Positions 34,028 through 46,909 of a stretch of 64,000 nt of DNA are shown here, piece by piece (the stretch's first letter is position 1; every line of letters begins with the position of its first letter). Below the pieces are notes generated by a model. It worked only from the letters and a program-made list of their open reading frames with translations. It ran no database searches and had not been told where the DNA came from. The position numbers and the translations under genes are program-made. Source of the DNA: Marisa cornuarietis (Eukaryota; Mollusca; Gastropoda; Architaenioglossa; Ampullariidae); NCBI GenBank assembly GCA_004794655.1, contig SMMW01000623.1, forward strand, positions 186,001 through 250,000, written 5' to 3'.

Positions 34028-37000
34028 CATGTCACGTGACGAAGACAGTTCCGTTCTACCCTGCTGTACACATCATGGGAAGTACCCTCCTGTCCTGCTG
34101 TACATATCATGTGACAGTCCCCTCCTGTCCTGCTGTACATATCACGTGACAGTCCCCTCCTGTCCTGCTGTACATATCATATGACAGTCCCCACCTACCC
34201 TGCTGTACATATCATATGAAAGTCCCCACCTACCCTGATGTACATATCATGTGACAGTCCCCACCTACCCTGCTGTACATATCATGTGACAGTCCCTACC
34301 TACCAGGCTGTACATATCATGTGACAGTCCCCACCTACCCTGCTGTACACATCATGTGACAGTCCCCACCTACCCTGCTGTACATATCATGTGACTGTCC
34401 CCACCTACCCTGATGTACATATCATGTGACTGTCCCCACCTACCTTGCTGTACATATCATGTGACTGTCCCCACCTACCCTGCTGTACACATCATGTGAC
34501 TGTCCCCACCTACCCTACTGTACATATCATGTGACAGTCCCCACCTACCCTGCTGTACACATCATGTGACTGTCCCCACCTACCCTACTGTACATATCAT
34601 GTGACAGTCCCCACCTACCCTGCTGTACATATCATGTGACTGTCCCCACCTACCCTGCTGTACACATCATGGGAAATTCCCTCCTGTCCTGCTGTACATA
34701 TCATGTGACTGTCGCCTCCTGTCTTGCTGTACATATCATGTGACAGTCCCCTCCTGTCCTGCTGTACATATCATATGACAGTCCCCACCTACCCTGCTGT
34801 ACATATCATATGAAAGTCCCCACCTACCCTGATGTACATATCATGTGACTGTCCCCACCTACCTTGCTGTACATATCATGTGACTGTCCCCACCTACCCT
34901 GCTGTACATATCATGTGACTGTCCCCACCTACCCTGCTGTACATATCATGTGACTGTCCCCACCTACCCTGCTGTACATATCATGTGACTGTTCCCACCT
35001 ACCCTGCTGTACATATCACGTGACTGTCCCCACCTACCCTGCTGTACACATCATGTGACTGTCCCCACTTACCCTGCTGTACATATCACGTGACTGTCCC
35101 CACCTACCCTGCTGTACATATCATGTGACTGTTCCCACCTACCCTGCTGTACATATCACGTGACTGTCCCCACCTACCCTGCTGTACATATCATGTGACT
35201 GTCCCCACCTACCCTGCTGTACATATCATGTGACTGTTCCCACCTACCCTGCTGTACATATCATGTGACTGTCCCCACCTACCCTGATGTACATATCATG
35301 TGACTGTCCCCACCTACCTTGCTGTACATATCATGTGACTGTCCCCACCTACCCTGCTGTACACATCATGTGACTGTCCCCACCTACCCTGCTGTACATA
35401 TCATGTGACTGTCCCCACCTACACTGCTGTACACATCATGTGACAGTCCCCACCTACTCTGCTGTACATTTCATGTGACTGTCCCCACCTACCCTGCTGT
35501 ACACATCATGTGACAGTCCCCTCCTGTCATGCTGTACATTTCATGTGACAGACCTGACCTAACCTGCTGTACATATCATGTGACTGTCCCCATCTACCTT
35601 GCTGTAATATCATGTGACTGTCCCCACCTACCCTGCTGTACATATCATGTGACAGGACCCACCTACTCTGCTGTACATATCATGTGACTGTCCCCACCTA
35701 CTCTGCTGTACATATCATGTGACTGTCCCCACCTACCCTGCTGTACACATCATGTGACAGTCCCCTCCTGTCCTGCTGTACATATCATGTGACAGACCCC
35801 ACCTGTCCTGCTGTACATATCATGTGACAGTCCTGACCTAACCTGCTGTACATATCATGTGACTGTCCCCATCTACCTTGCTGTAATATCATGTGACTGT
35901 CCCCACCTACCCTGCTGTACACATCATGTGACTGTCCCCACCTAACCTGCTGTACATATGACGTGACCGTCCCCACCTTCCCTGCTGTACATATCACGTG
36001 ACTGTCCCCACCTACCCTGCTGTACATATCATGTGACTGTCCCCACCTACCCTGCTGTACACATCATGTGACAGTCCCCACCTACTCTGCTGTACATTTC
36101 ATGTGACTGTCCCCACCTACCCTGCTGTACACATCATGTGACAGTCCCCTCCTGTCATGCTGTACATTTCATGTGACAGACCTGACCTAACCTGCTGTAC
36201 ATATCATGTGACTGTCCCCATCTACCTTGCTGTAATATCATGTGACTGTCCCCACCTACCCTGCTGTACATATCATGTGACAGGACCCACCTACTCTGCT
36301 GTACATATCATGTGACTGTCCCCACCTACTCTGCTGTACATATCATGTGACTGTCCCCACCTACCCTGCTGTACACATCATGTGACAGTCCCCTCCTGTC
36401 TTGCTGTACATATCATGTGACAGACCCCACCTGTCCTGCTGTACATATCATGTGACAGTCCTGACCTAACCTGCTGTACATATCATGTGACTGTCCCCAT
36501 CTACCTTGCTGTAATATCATGTGACTGTCCCCACCTACCCTGCTGTACACATCATGTGACTGTCCCCACCTAACCTGCTGTACATATGACGTGACCGTCC
36601 CCACCTTCCCTGCTGTACATATCACGTGACTGTCCCCACCTACCCTGCTGTACATATCATGTGACTGTCCCCACCTACCCTGCTGTACACATCATGTGAC
36701 AGTCCCCACCTACTCTGCTGTACATTTCATGTGACTGTCCCCACCTACCCTGCTGTACACATCATGTGACAGTCCCCTCCTGTCATGCTGTACATTTCAT
36801 GTGACAGACCCCACCTGTCCTGCTGTACATATCATGTGACAGTCCTGACCTAACCTGCTGTACATATCATGTGACTGTCCCCATCTACCTTGCTGTAATA
36901 TCATGTGACTGTCCCCACCTTCCCTGCTGTACATATCATGTGACTGTCCCCACCTACCCTGCTGTACATATCATGTTACAGTCCTGACCTACCCTGCTGT

Positions 37001-37590
37001 ACATATCATGTGACGGTTCCCACCTACCCTGCTGTACATATCACGTGACTGTCCCCCTACCCTGCTGTACATATCATGTGACTGTCCCCACCTCCCCTAC
37101 TGTACATATCATGTGACAGTCCCCACCTACCCTGCTGTACATATAATGTGACTGTCCCCACCTCCCCTGCTGTACACATCATGGGAAATTCCCTCCTGTC
37201 CTGCTGTACATATCATGTGACTGTCGCCTCCTGTCTTGCTGTACATATCATGTGACAGTCCCCACCTGTCCTGCTGTACATATCATGTGACAGTCCTGAC
37301 CTACCCTGCTGTACATATCATGTGACAGTCCCCACCTACCCTGCTGTACATATCATGTGACTGTCCCCACCTCCCCTGCTGTACACATCATGTGAAGTTC
37401 CCTCCTGTCCTGCTGTTCATATCATGTGACTGTCGCCTCCTGTCTTGCTGTACATATCATGTGACAGTCCTGACCTACCCTGCTGTACATATCATGTGAC
37501 AGTCCTGACCTACCCTGCTGTACATATCATGTGACAGTCCTCTCCTGTCCTGGTGTACACATCATGTGACAGTCCCCTCCTGTCCTGCTG
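34028..37590. repeat. 35-bp tandem repeat, 3.55 kb, about 100 copies, with higher-order duplications
   Basis: Unit: TGCTGTACATATCATGTGAC followed by TGTCCCCACCTACCC. Variants read CTCCTGTCC or CTGACCTAA in the second half. The stretch from about 35,400 is repeated at an offset of 628 bp, so that two identical 80-codon minus-strand frames occur (35,785-36,027 and 36,413-36,655), with a partial third copy after 36,660. The first unit carries the 10-bp palindrome GTCACGTGAC. Confidence 0.96.
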
Positions 37591-37689
37591 TGTTAAAAGC
37601 TTGCGATGTCCAGGTTCGTGCGTTCTTGACCTTCATGAGCAATGAAGTGAGTCCTATTATGCTTTATTGGACTCTTCCACAATAAAGAC

Positions 37690-37862
37690 AAGGAGGTGCA
37701 TTAGATTTTGTCCATCAAAGACAAGACATCAGACTCATCCATTCTGTCCATCAAAGACAAGACATCAGACTCATCCATTCTGTCCATCAAAGACAAGACA
37801 TCAGACTCATCCATTCTGTCCATCAAAGACAAGACGTCAGACTCATCTATTTTGTCCATACG
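37690..37862. repeat. 36-bp tandem repeat, about 4.7 copies
   Basis: Unit: TCCATCAAAGACAAGACATC followed by AGACTCATCCATTCTG. As 36 is a multiple of three, frames stay open (SIKDKTSDSSIL per unit), but no gene structure surrounds it. Confidence 0.93.
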
Positions 37863-38027
37863 ATACATTGAAAGATCTGGGAGTGGAAGCGGTCACGTGA
37901 TGTTAAGGTGCAGTTTGTTTTCCCATCACCAGGCAGTCAGTTGCACTCTTCAGTCTGTCTTGACACTGCACACGAGCGTCTCTTCTACTTTACCTGCGTT
38001 TTCATCATTTGTAGTGTTAGTTGTCAT

Positions 38028-38445
38028 CGTGTAACGTGTAGGTCAGCTGTCACGTGTCAAGTGTGTAGCTCACCTGTCATTGTGTCACGTGTAGGTCAGC
38101 TGTCATGATTTCACGTGTGTAGCTCAGTTGTCATCGTGTCACGTGTAGGTCAGCTGTCACGGTGTCACGTGTGTAGCTAAGTCGTCACCGTGCAACGTGT
38201 AGGTCAGCTGTCACGTGTCACGTGTGTAGCTCACCTGTCATTTTGTCACGTGTAGGTCAGCTGTCATGGTTTCACGTGTGTAGCTCACCTGTCATCGTGT
38301 CACGTGTAGGTCAGCTGTCACAGTGTCACATGTGTAGCTCACCTGTCATCGTGTCACGTGTAGGTCAGCTGTCACAGTGTCACATGTGTAGCTCACCTGT
38401 CATCGTGTCACGTGTAGGTCAGCTGTAACGTGTTTCACGTGCTTA
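38028..38445. repeat. 54-bp tandem repeat, about 7.5 copies
   Basis: Unit: GTGTCACGTGTAGGTCAGCT, then GTCACAGTGTCACATGTGTA and GCTCACCTGTCATC. Each unit holds two CACGTG-like boxes. The 54-bp length keeps one frame open but I see no gene. Confidence 0.92.
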
Positions 38446-38830
38446 GGTCATTATCTTCAGTTGTCTAATGCCTTGATTACATGCTGAGGTTTTGTGTGAC
38501 GTGTATGTCAGCCATCATGGTGTCAGTGTGTAGGGCACTATGTATATGTAGTAAATGTCTTGTCTTGACATCGTGTGTGCGATGTATTCCCCGTACAATT
38601 GCAAATTGTCTTCACGTATTTAACCGACCGTAATAAAGGTAGACTTTGCTGATTAGCCAAAAGGTCAGTGGAGATGAAGGAGATGAAGCAGATGTAGCCG
38701 ATGTGTTTCGCAGATCGATATTTACATCTGTTGCCGCCTGGCGTCAGTCAGCAGTAAAAACACGTGACCCTTGACTTCAAAAGGCGGAGGCTTTGTGTGT
38801 GCACTGCATGCATTTCTTTTTCACCCAACG

Positions 38831-38899
<69 letters not shown>

Positions 38900-38900
38900 C
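38446..38900. other. Non-repetitive spacer and (AC)n microsatellite
   Basis: About 370 bp without recognised features, then (AC)n at roughly 38,834-38,900, immediately before the 35-bp array. Confidence 0.6.
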
Positions 38901-38904
38901 AACT

Positions 38905-40015
38905 GTTGTTTACACGCTGTAGTGTTTTTAGTCTCATCACACAGCTGTTGTTTACAGTGTTTTTCGTCTCACCACACAGCTGTTGTTTACAGTGTTTTTC
39001 GTCTCATTACACAGCTGTTGTTTACAGTGTTTTTCGTCTCATCACACAGCTGTTGTTTACAGTGTTTTTAGTCTCACCACACAGCTGTTGTTTACAGTGT
39101 TTTTCGTCTCACCACACAGCTGTTGTTTACAGTGTTTTTCGTCTCACCACACAGCTGTTGTTTACAGTGTTTTTCGTCTCACCACACAGCTGTTGTTTAC
39201 AGTGTTTTACGTCTCACCACACAGCTGTTGTTTACAGTGTTTTTCGTCTCATTACACAGCTAATGTTTACAGTGTTTTTCGTCTCACCACACAGCTGTTG
39301 TTTACAGTGTTTTTCGTCTCACCACACAGCTGTTGTTTACAGTGTTTTACGTCTCACCACACAGCTGTTGTTTACAGTGTTTTTCGTCTCATTACACAGC
39401 TGTTGTTTACAGTGATTTTCGTCTCACCACACAGCTGTTGTTTACAGTGTTTTTCGTCTCATTACACAGCTGTTGTTTACAGTGTTTTTCGTCTCATCAC
39501 ACAGCTGTTGTTTACAGTGTTTTTAGTCTCACCACACAGCTGTTGTTTACAGTGTTTTTATTCTCACCACACAGCTGTTGTTTACAGTGTTTTTCGTCTC
39601 ATCACACAGCTGTTGTTTACAGTGTTTTTCGTCTCATCACACAGCTGTTGTTTACAGTGTTTTTCGTCTCACCACACAGCTGTTGTTTACAGTGTTTTTC
39701 GTCTCACCACACAGCTGTTGTTTACAGTGTTTTTCGTCTCATTACACAGCTGTTGTTTACAGTGTTTTTCGTCTCACCACACAGCTGTTGTTTACAGTGT
39801 TTTTAGTCTCACCACACAGCTGTTGTTTACAGTGTTTTTCGTCTCATTACACAGCTGTTGTTTACAGTGTTTTTCGTCTCACCACACAGCTGTTGTTTAC
39901 AGTGTTTTTCGTCTCATCACACAGCTGTTGTTTACAGTGTTTTTCGTCTCACCACACAGCTGTTGTTTACAGTGTTTTTCGTCTTACCACACAGCTGTTG
40001 TTTACAGTGTTTTTC
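38905..40015. repeat. 35-bp tandem repeat, about 31 copies
   Basis: Unit: CTCACCACACAGCTGTTGTT followed by TACAGTGTTTTTCGT. It is unrelated to the other 35-bp array. The unit has no stop in any forward frame, and 35 is not a multiple of three, so the frame cycles and a 352-codon ORF arises (38,983-40,041). I regard it as an artefact of the repeat. Confidence 0.96.
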
Positions 40016-40029
40016 GCAAATTTAGATCA

Positions 40030-40230
40030 TTATACACATAGCGGGGACGAGAGATGCTCGGCTATGGGGGGGGGAGGACTCCATCATGGTGACTTGAACG
40101 ATGCTCACATTCTTGTCCCCTCTATCTTTTTTTGAGGGGTTGGCTGCTCCCCCCAACCTTGCCCCTCGGTTCCTACGCCACCGCTGAGTCATCTGGAAAT
40201 CGTGTCTACAGAATGTAGGTCCTGTCACAC
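40030..40230 (-). mobile_element. Possible DNA-transposon fragment
   Basis: On the minus strand the segment begins CAGCGGTGGCGTAGGAACCG, the type of end seen in hAT-like elements of invertebrates, and continues with a G-rich stretch. No second terminus or coding part is visible. Confidence 0.3.
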
Positions 40231-40439
40231 AAGATGTTGACAGTATATCAGGTCACACACTGTGTATTCCATGTACACGAGGTGTCTAGAGTGCCTAGGT
40301 ATTTGACACGCCTAAAGATTTTAGGTCGTTGTATAGAATGTATATACAGACCGCATTTTTCCGCATATTGTGTTTACAGTGGGCATATTACTTTACACAT
40401 TCTGTTAGACCTTTCAACCTACCGAGATATTTCTTTTCG

Positions 40440-40465
40440 GTTTTGTTCTCTTTCTCTCTCTCTTG

Positions 40466-40500
<35 letters not shown>

Positions 40501-40520
40501 GCACGCACACACACACAAGT
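40440..40520. repeat. (TC)n(AC)n compound microsatellite
   Basis: A CT run followed by a CA run, in non-repetitive DNA of 40.2-40.87 kb where no gene was recognised. Confidence 0.9.
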
Positions 40521-40874
40521 TTGTATGCATACATAAACACAAAATATGCATACACAGTATATAGGCCTGGAGACTAGCGGCTGACATTGTCATACATGAC
40601 CAGTCGTGACAAACACCAGTGCAGGTTGGAAGACGAGTGCAACATTCCGTTACCAGGTGTTTCCAGGTCAGTTCATGGTCCGATGTTGAGATCAGACTGG
40701 TCAAGATGGCCTGTGGTCATATAAGAAAACATCTTCCAAAATGTAGGTCCTGTCGATCATCAGAGCCTCCTTTAAAGATTAGTAATTCAGTTTTTCCTTC
40801 ATTAAATGTTACTTTCGATAGCTCAGCCCATCTGCCGGTAAACAAAACCTAAATTGCAAACAGCTTTTCAATTC

Positions 40875-41970
40875 GCTCCACCTTAATTATCACCCACACA
40901 TAGCCACCTTAAATATCACCCACACATAGCCACCTTAATTATTACACACATCGCCACCTTAATTATCATCTCGCATAGCCAGCTTAATTATTACACACAT
41001 AGCCACCTTAATTATTACACACATAGCCACCTTAATTATCATCTCGCATAGCCACCTTAATTATCACCCACACAAAGCCACCTTAATTACTAGTAGTAGT
41101 AGTAGTAGTCACTAGTAGTAGTAATAGCAACAAGCCACCCAAACTCTAGTCTAATATAAAATAAGAATAGGGGTAAACAGGATAACACAGCCATCCACAC
41201 TGGAAAAAAAATAAAATAAAAAAAAATTGAGGAAGAGCAATACCTGGAACCAAATAAAGAAACACAATACACCACCACGGTACACGTGGCAGGACCCCTA
41301 AACACTGGCAACAAACGGCAGCAGCAGCAGCAGGAGGAAAGAGGGCAGCAGCACTGTAACGACCCATGCAAACTTGGCAGATCAACAATGGATAAAGAGT
41401 GCACAAATACAGTACACCACCCATGCAGACTTGGAAAACCTAAACACCAACAAAAATAGAGGGCACGTACAAAAGTGAAACCACGCATCAGGCACCACAA
41501 AACAGCAACCCTTTCCCCACACTCCCCAAAGACCCCATCCCCCACAGTGCGAAATCACCGAGAGGTGGAAGCACTTTCCCTTTCAAAGTCAACAACAACA
41601 ACACCTTAATTATTCCACACATCGCCACCGTAATTATCACCCACACATCGCCACCTTAATTATTGCACACATAGCCACCTTAATTAATCCACACATCACC
41701 ACCTTAATTATTACACACACATAGTCACCTTAATTATTACACGCACAAAGCAAACCTTAATTATTACACACATAGCCACCTTAATTATCACTCACACATA
41801 GCCACCTTAATTATCACCCACACAAAGCAAACCTGAATTATCACCCCACATCGCCACCTTAATTATTACACCACATAAAGCCACTTTAATTATTACACAT
41901 ATAGCCACCTTAATTATCATCTCGCATAGCCACCTTAATTATTACACACATAGCCACCTTAATTATCACC
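40875..41970. repeat. 24-26 bp tandem repeat, split by an insertion
   Basis: Unit: CACATAGCCACCTTAATTAT followed by TACA or CACC, with a CATCTCGCAT variant. It occupies 40,875-41,090 and 41,605-41,970. The middle, about 41,091-41,600, is a different sequence. Confidence 0.9.
41091..41600 (-). mobile_element. Probable retroelement insertion inside the 24-bp array
   Basis: The block has (TAG)n at its left edge, which reads as an (ACT)n tail on the minus strand, and (CAA)n at its right edge. ACCTTAATTA is present on both sides, though the repeat itself supplies that word, so a target duplication cannot be proved. A 151-codon minus-strand frame has no known domain. Confidence 0.4.
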
Positions 41971-42480
41971 CCCTCTAGCAGCGAGCCACACACTCTACTA
42001 GAGAGCCACCCCCTCTAGCAGTGAACTCTAGCAGCGAGCCACCCACAGTGAGCCCCCCCACTCCAGCAGCGAGCCACACACAGTGAGCCACCCAATCTAG
42101 CAGTGAGATCTAGTAGTGAGCCACCCACTCTAGCAGTGAGATCAAGTAGTGAGCCACCCACTCTAGCAGTGAGCCACCCCTTTTAGCAGTAGATCACCTA
42201 CTCTATCAGTGAGCTCTGGCAGTGAGCTTCCCACTCTAGCAGCGAGCGAATTGCACTAGTAGAGAGTCACCCACTTAATCAGCGAGCCACTCTCTCTACC
42301 AGGGAGCTCTAGCAGCGAACCCCCCACAGTGAGCCACCCAATCTAGCAGTGAGCTCTAGCAGCAAGCCACCCATTCCAGCAGCGAGCCACCCATTCAACT
42401 AGTGAGCTACCCCCTCTAGCAGTGAACTCTAGCAGCAAGCCACCCACTCCAGCAGCGAGCCACCCATTCTAACAGAGAGC
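41970..42480. repeat. Degenerate about 20-bp repeat (CTCTAGCAG-type)
   Basis: Many diverged copies of GAGCCACCCACTCTAGCAGT and AGCTCTAGCAGCGAGCC. The order of variants is irregular, unlike the neighbouring arrays. Confidence 0.85.
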
Positions 42481-43335
42481 CACTCTTCTTGAAGCCCCTC
42501 CCTGTCAGAAACGTCTCCATGATGTAAGCAGGAAGCAGCTGCGACACTGGCCACAACTTCCTTGTTCACCATCGCAGCCGACAGCTGTCATGTGACGCAA
42601 AGAAATTCCGAGTTGTCAGTCGCCTCCCCATCCCCTCTCCATTTTCCTCCATAGCAGAAAAGAGGCTTACCACGTGATGTATGCCGCGCGCGATCGAACG
42701 GCTGCGTGCACGTGTGATGTCACATCCGACTCTTCTCCCTTCGCGCTCTGCCATATTTTTTGTCGTCTCGTGTTCCCCACAAGAAGACTCGTCGCCTTCT
42801 CTCGGCGGCAAAAGGTACTCTTTGTCGATTTGATTTGAGCGTGCTGTGGGGCCCTGGCACTCCCCCCCCCCCCGTGCTTACTGATTGAGCGGACAGCAGC
42901 CAGCGTCACCACAGAAGACAACACGGGGGTCTGTGTAATAAGAACTGAAATACATTTCTTGCCTTTTGGACATTTGTGAAAGGAAGAGAAAGAAAACTGT
43001 GGCTGTATGAATGTTGAGGATTATTTAATGTGAGACTCACATGACGTGCGACTGACACTGCAGGACATCAACATAATGACTGTACAACACCCACACTCAT
43101 AATACAAATAGCATGGACGTCACCTTAGTAAGATCAAAAATAATGATCTTTTAGACAGAACCAGACATTATCCTTTAAAGAAACATTGTGTGTGTGTGAG
43201 TGGTGTGTGTGTGTGTGTGACAGAGAGAGAGAGAGAGGAAGACCGTGGAGGAAGAAAACAGCTAATTGTTGCAAACAGTTTACCGCTGATTCACTGCACG
43301 TCACCCCGATGTTAATGTGTGCATCAACAGCCTGG
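42480..43335. other. Non-repetitive island, no gene recognised
   Basis: GC-richer than its surroundings, with a poly-C run at about 42,865-42,875 and (GT)n/(GA)n at 43,185-43,240. Short frames on both strands have no recognisable domain. Confidence 0.5.
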
Positions 43336-43339
43336 ACAA

Positions 43340-46300
43340 CTGTGCAGACAGGATACATGAACATTAGGAAGAGCTGTGCAGAATGGATACATGAACATTA
43401 GGAAGAGCTGAGTAGAATGGATACATGAACATTAGGAAGAGCTGTGTAGAATGGATACATGAACATTAGGAAGAGCTGTGTAGAATGGATACATGAACAT
43501 TAGGAAGAGCTGAGTAGAATGGATACATGAACATTAGGAAGAGCTGTGTAGAATGGATACATGAACATTAGGAAGAGCTGTGTAGAATGGATACATGAAC
43601 ATTAGGAAGAGCTGTGTAGAATGGATACATGAACATTAGGAAGAGCTGTGTAGAATGGATACATGAACATTAGAAAGAGCTGTGTAGAATGGATACATGA
43701 ACATTAGGAAGAGCTATGTAGAATGGATACATGAACATTAGGAAGAGCTGAGTAGAATGGATACATGAACATTAGGAAGAGCTGTGAAGAATGGATACAT
43801 GAACATTACAAAGAGCTGTGTAGAATGGATACATGAACATTAGGGAGAGCTGTGTAGAATGGATACATGAACATTAGGAAGAGCTGTGTAGAATGGATAC
43901 ATGAACATTAGGAAGAGCTGTGTAGAATGGATACATGAACATTAGGAAGAGCTGAGTAGAATGGATACATGAACATTAGGAGGAGCTTTGCAGACCGGAT
44001 ACATAAACATTAGCAAGAGCTGTGCAGACCGGATACATGAACATTAGGAAGAGCTGTGCAGAATGTATACATGAACATTAGGAAGAGCTGTGTAGAATGG
44101 ATACATGAACATTAGGAAGAGCTGAGTAGAATGGATACATGAACATTAGGAAGAGCTGTGTAGAATGGATACATGAACATTAGGAAGAGCTGTGTAGAAT
44201 GGATACATGAACATTAGGAAGAGCTGTGTAGAATGGATACATGAACATTAGGAAGAGCTGTGTAGAATGGATACATGAACATTAGGAAAAGCTGTGTAGA
44301 ATGGATACATGAACATTAGAAATAGCTGTGTAGAATGGATACATGAATATTAGGAAGAGCTGTGTAGAATGGATACATGAACATGAGAAAGAGCTGTGTA
44401 GAATGGATACATGAACATTAGGAAGAGCTGTGTAGAATGGATACATGAACATTAGGAAGAGCTGAGTAGAATGGATACATGAACATTAGGAAGAGCTGTG
44501 TAGAATAGATACATGAACACTAGGAAGAGCTGTGTAGAATGGATACATAAACATTAGGAAGAGCTGTGTAGAATGGATACATGAACATTAGGAAGAGCTG
44601 TGTAGAATGGATACATGAACATTAGGAAGAGCTGTGTAGAATGGATACATGAACATTAGGAAGAGCTGTGTAGAATAGATACATGAACATTAGGAAGAGC
44701 TGAGTAGAATGGATACATGAACATTAGAAAGAGCTGTGTAGAATAGATACATGAACATTAGGAAGAGCTGAGTAGAATGGATACATGAACATTAGGAGGA
44801 GCTTTGCAGACCGGATACATAAACATTAGGAAGAGCTGTGCAGACCGGATACATGAACATTAGGAAGAGCTGTGCAGAATGTATACATGAACATTAGGAA
44901 GAGCTGTGTAGAATGGATACATGAACAGTAGGAAGAGCTGTGTAGAATGGATACATGAACATTAGGAAGAGCTGTGTAGAATGGATACATGAACAGTAGG
45001 AAGAGCTGTGTAGAATGGATACATGAACATTAGGAAGAGCTGTGTAGAATGGATACATGAACATTAGGAGGAGCTTTGCAGACCGGATACATAAACATTA
45101 GGAAGAGCTGTGTAGACCGGATACATGAACATTAGGAAGAGCTGTGCAGAATGTATACATGAACATTAGGAAGAGCTGTGTAGAATGGATACATGAACAT
45201 TAGGAAGAGCTGTGTAGAATGGATACATGAACACTAGAAAGAGCTGTGTAGAATGGATACATGAACATGAGAAAGAGCTGTGTAGAATGGATACATGAAC
45301 ATTAGGAAGAGCTGTGTAAAATGGATACATGAACATTAGGAAGAGCTGAGTAGAATGGATACATGAACATTAGGAAGAGCTGTGTAGAATGGATACATGA
45401 ACAGTAGGAAGAGCTGTGTAGAATGGATACATGAACACTAGAAAGAGCTGTGTAGAATGGATACATGAACATGAGAAAGAGCTGTGTAGAATGGATACAT
45501 GAACATTAGGAAGAGCTGTGTAGAATGGATACATGAACATTAGGAAGAGCTGAGTAGAATGGATACATGAACATTAGGAAGAGCTGTGTAGAATGGATAC
45601 ATGAACAGTAGGAAGAGCTGTGTAGAATGGATACATGAACATTAGGAAGAGCTGTGTAGAATGGATACATGAACATTAGGAAGAGCTGTGTAGAATGGAT
45701 ACATGAACATTAGGAAGAGCTGTGTAGAATGGATACATGAACATTAGGAAGAGCTGTGTAGAATAGATACATGAACATTAGGAAGAGCTGAGTAGAATGG
45801 ATACATGAACATTAGAAAGAGCTGTGTAGAAGGGATACATGAACATTAGGGAGCATTACAGGAAGAGCTAGAATGGATACATGAACATTAGGAAGAGCTG
45901 TGTAGAATGGATACATGAACATTAGGAAGAGCTGAGTAGACCGGATACATGAACATTAAGAAGAGCTGAGTAGAATGGATACATGAACATTAGAAAGAGC
46001 TGTGTAGAATGGATACATGAACATTAGGAAGAGCTGAGTAGACCGGATACATGAACATTAAGAAGAGCTGAGTAGAATGGATACATGAACATTAGAAAGA
46101 GCTGTGTAGAATGGATACATGAACATTAGGAAGAGCTGAGTAGACCGGATACATGAACATTAGGAAGAGCTGAGTAGAATGGATACATGAACATTAGAAA
46201 GAGCTGTGTAGAATGGATACATGAACATTAGGAAGAGCTGTGTAGAATAGATACATGAACATTAGGAAGAGCTGAGTAGAATGGATACATGAACATTAGA

Positions 46301-46900
46301 AAGAGCTGTGTAGAATGGATACATGGACATTAGGAAGAGCTGAGTAGACCGGATACATGAACATTAGGAAGAGCTGAGTAGACCGGATACATGAACATTA
46401 GGAAGAGCTGAGTAGACCGGATACATGAACATTAAGAAGAGCTGAGTAGAATGGATACATGAACATTAGAAAGAGCTGTGTAGAATGGATACATGAACAT
46501 TAGAAAGAGCTGTGTAGAATGGATACATGGACATTAGGAAGAGCTGAGTAGACCGGATACATGAACATTAGGAAGAGCTGAGTAGACCGGATACATGAAC
46601 ATTAGGAAGAGCTGTGTAGAATGGATACAATGAACATTAGGAAGAGCTGTGTAGAATGGATACATGAACATTAGGAAGAGCTGAGTAGAATGGATACATG
46701 AACATTAGGAAGAGCTGTGTAGAATGGATACATGAACATTAGGAAGAGCTGTGTAGAATGGATACATGAACATTAGGAAGAGCTGTGTAGAATGGATACA
46801 TGAACATTAGGAAGAGCTGTGTAGAATGGATACAATGAACATTAGGAAGAGCTGTGTAGAATGGATACATGAACATTAGGAAGAGCTGAGTAGAATGGAT
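43340..46900. repeat. 34-bp tandem repeat, 3.55 kb, about 104 copies, with higher-order structure
   Basis: Unit: GCTGTGTAGAATGGATACAT followed by GAACATTAGGAAGA. A rare variant block starting AGGAGCTTTGCAGACCGGAT occurs at 43,981, 44,797 and 45,069, that is at intervals of exactly 24 and 8 units. Other variants (GAGTAGACCGG, AACATTAAGAAG) cluster at 45.9-46.6 kb. The array ends abruptly in a poly-C run near 46,901-46,909. Confidence 0.96.
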
Positions 46901-46909
46901 CCCCCCCCC

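Noticed and set aside
34028..37590. CRISPR-like array of 35-bp direct repeats
   Set aside because: Units are head to tail without unique spacers and drift in sequence; the DNA is eukaryotic. The same applies to the 32- and 34-bp arrays.
38983..40041. 352-codon plus-strand frame rich in Cys, Phe and Val
   Set aside because: Produced by a 35-bp unit that lacks stops in all forward frames. All three frames are open over long stretches and there is no gene context.
41090..41545. 151-codon minus-strand frame with Cys-rich and hydrophobic parts
   Set aside because: It begins in a low-complexity context, ends in (TAC)n-type microsatellite and shows no domain; more likely part of an inserted element.
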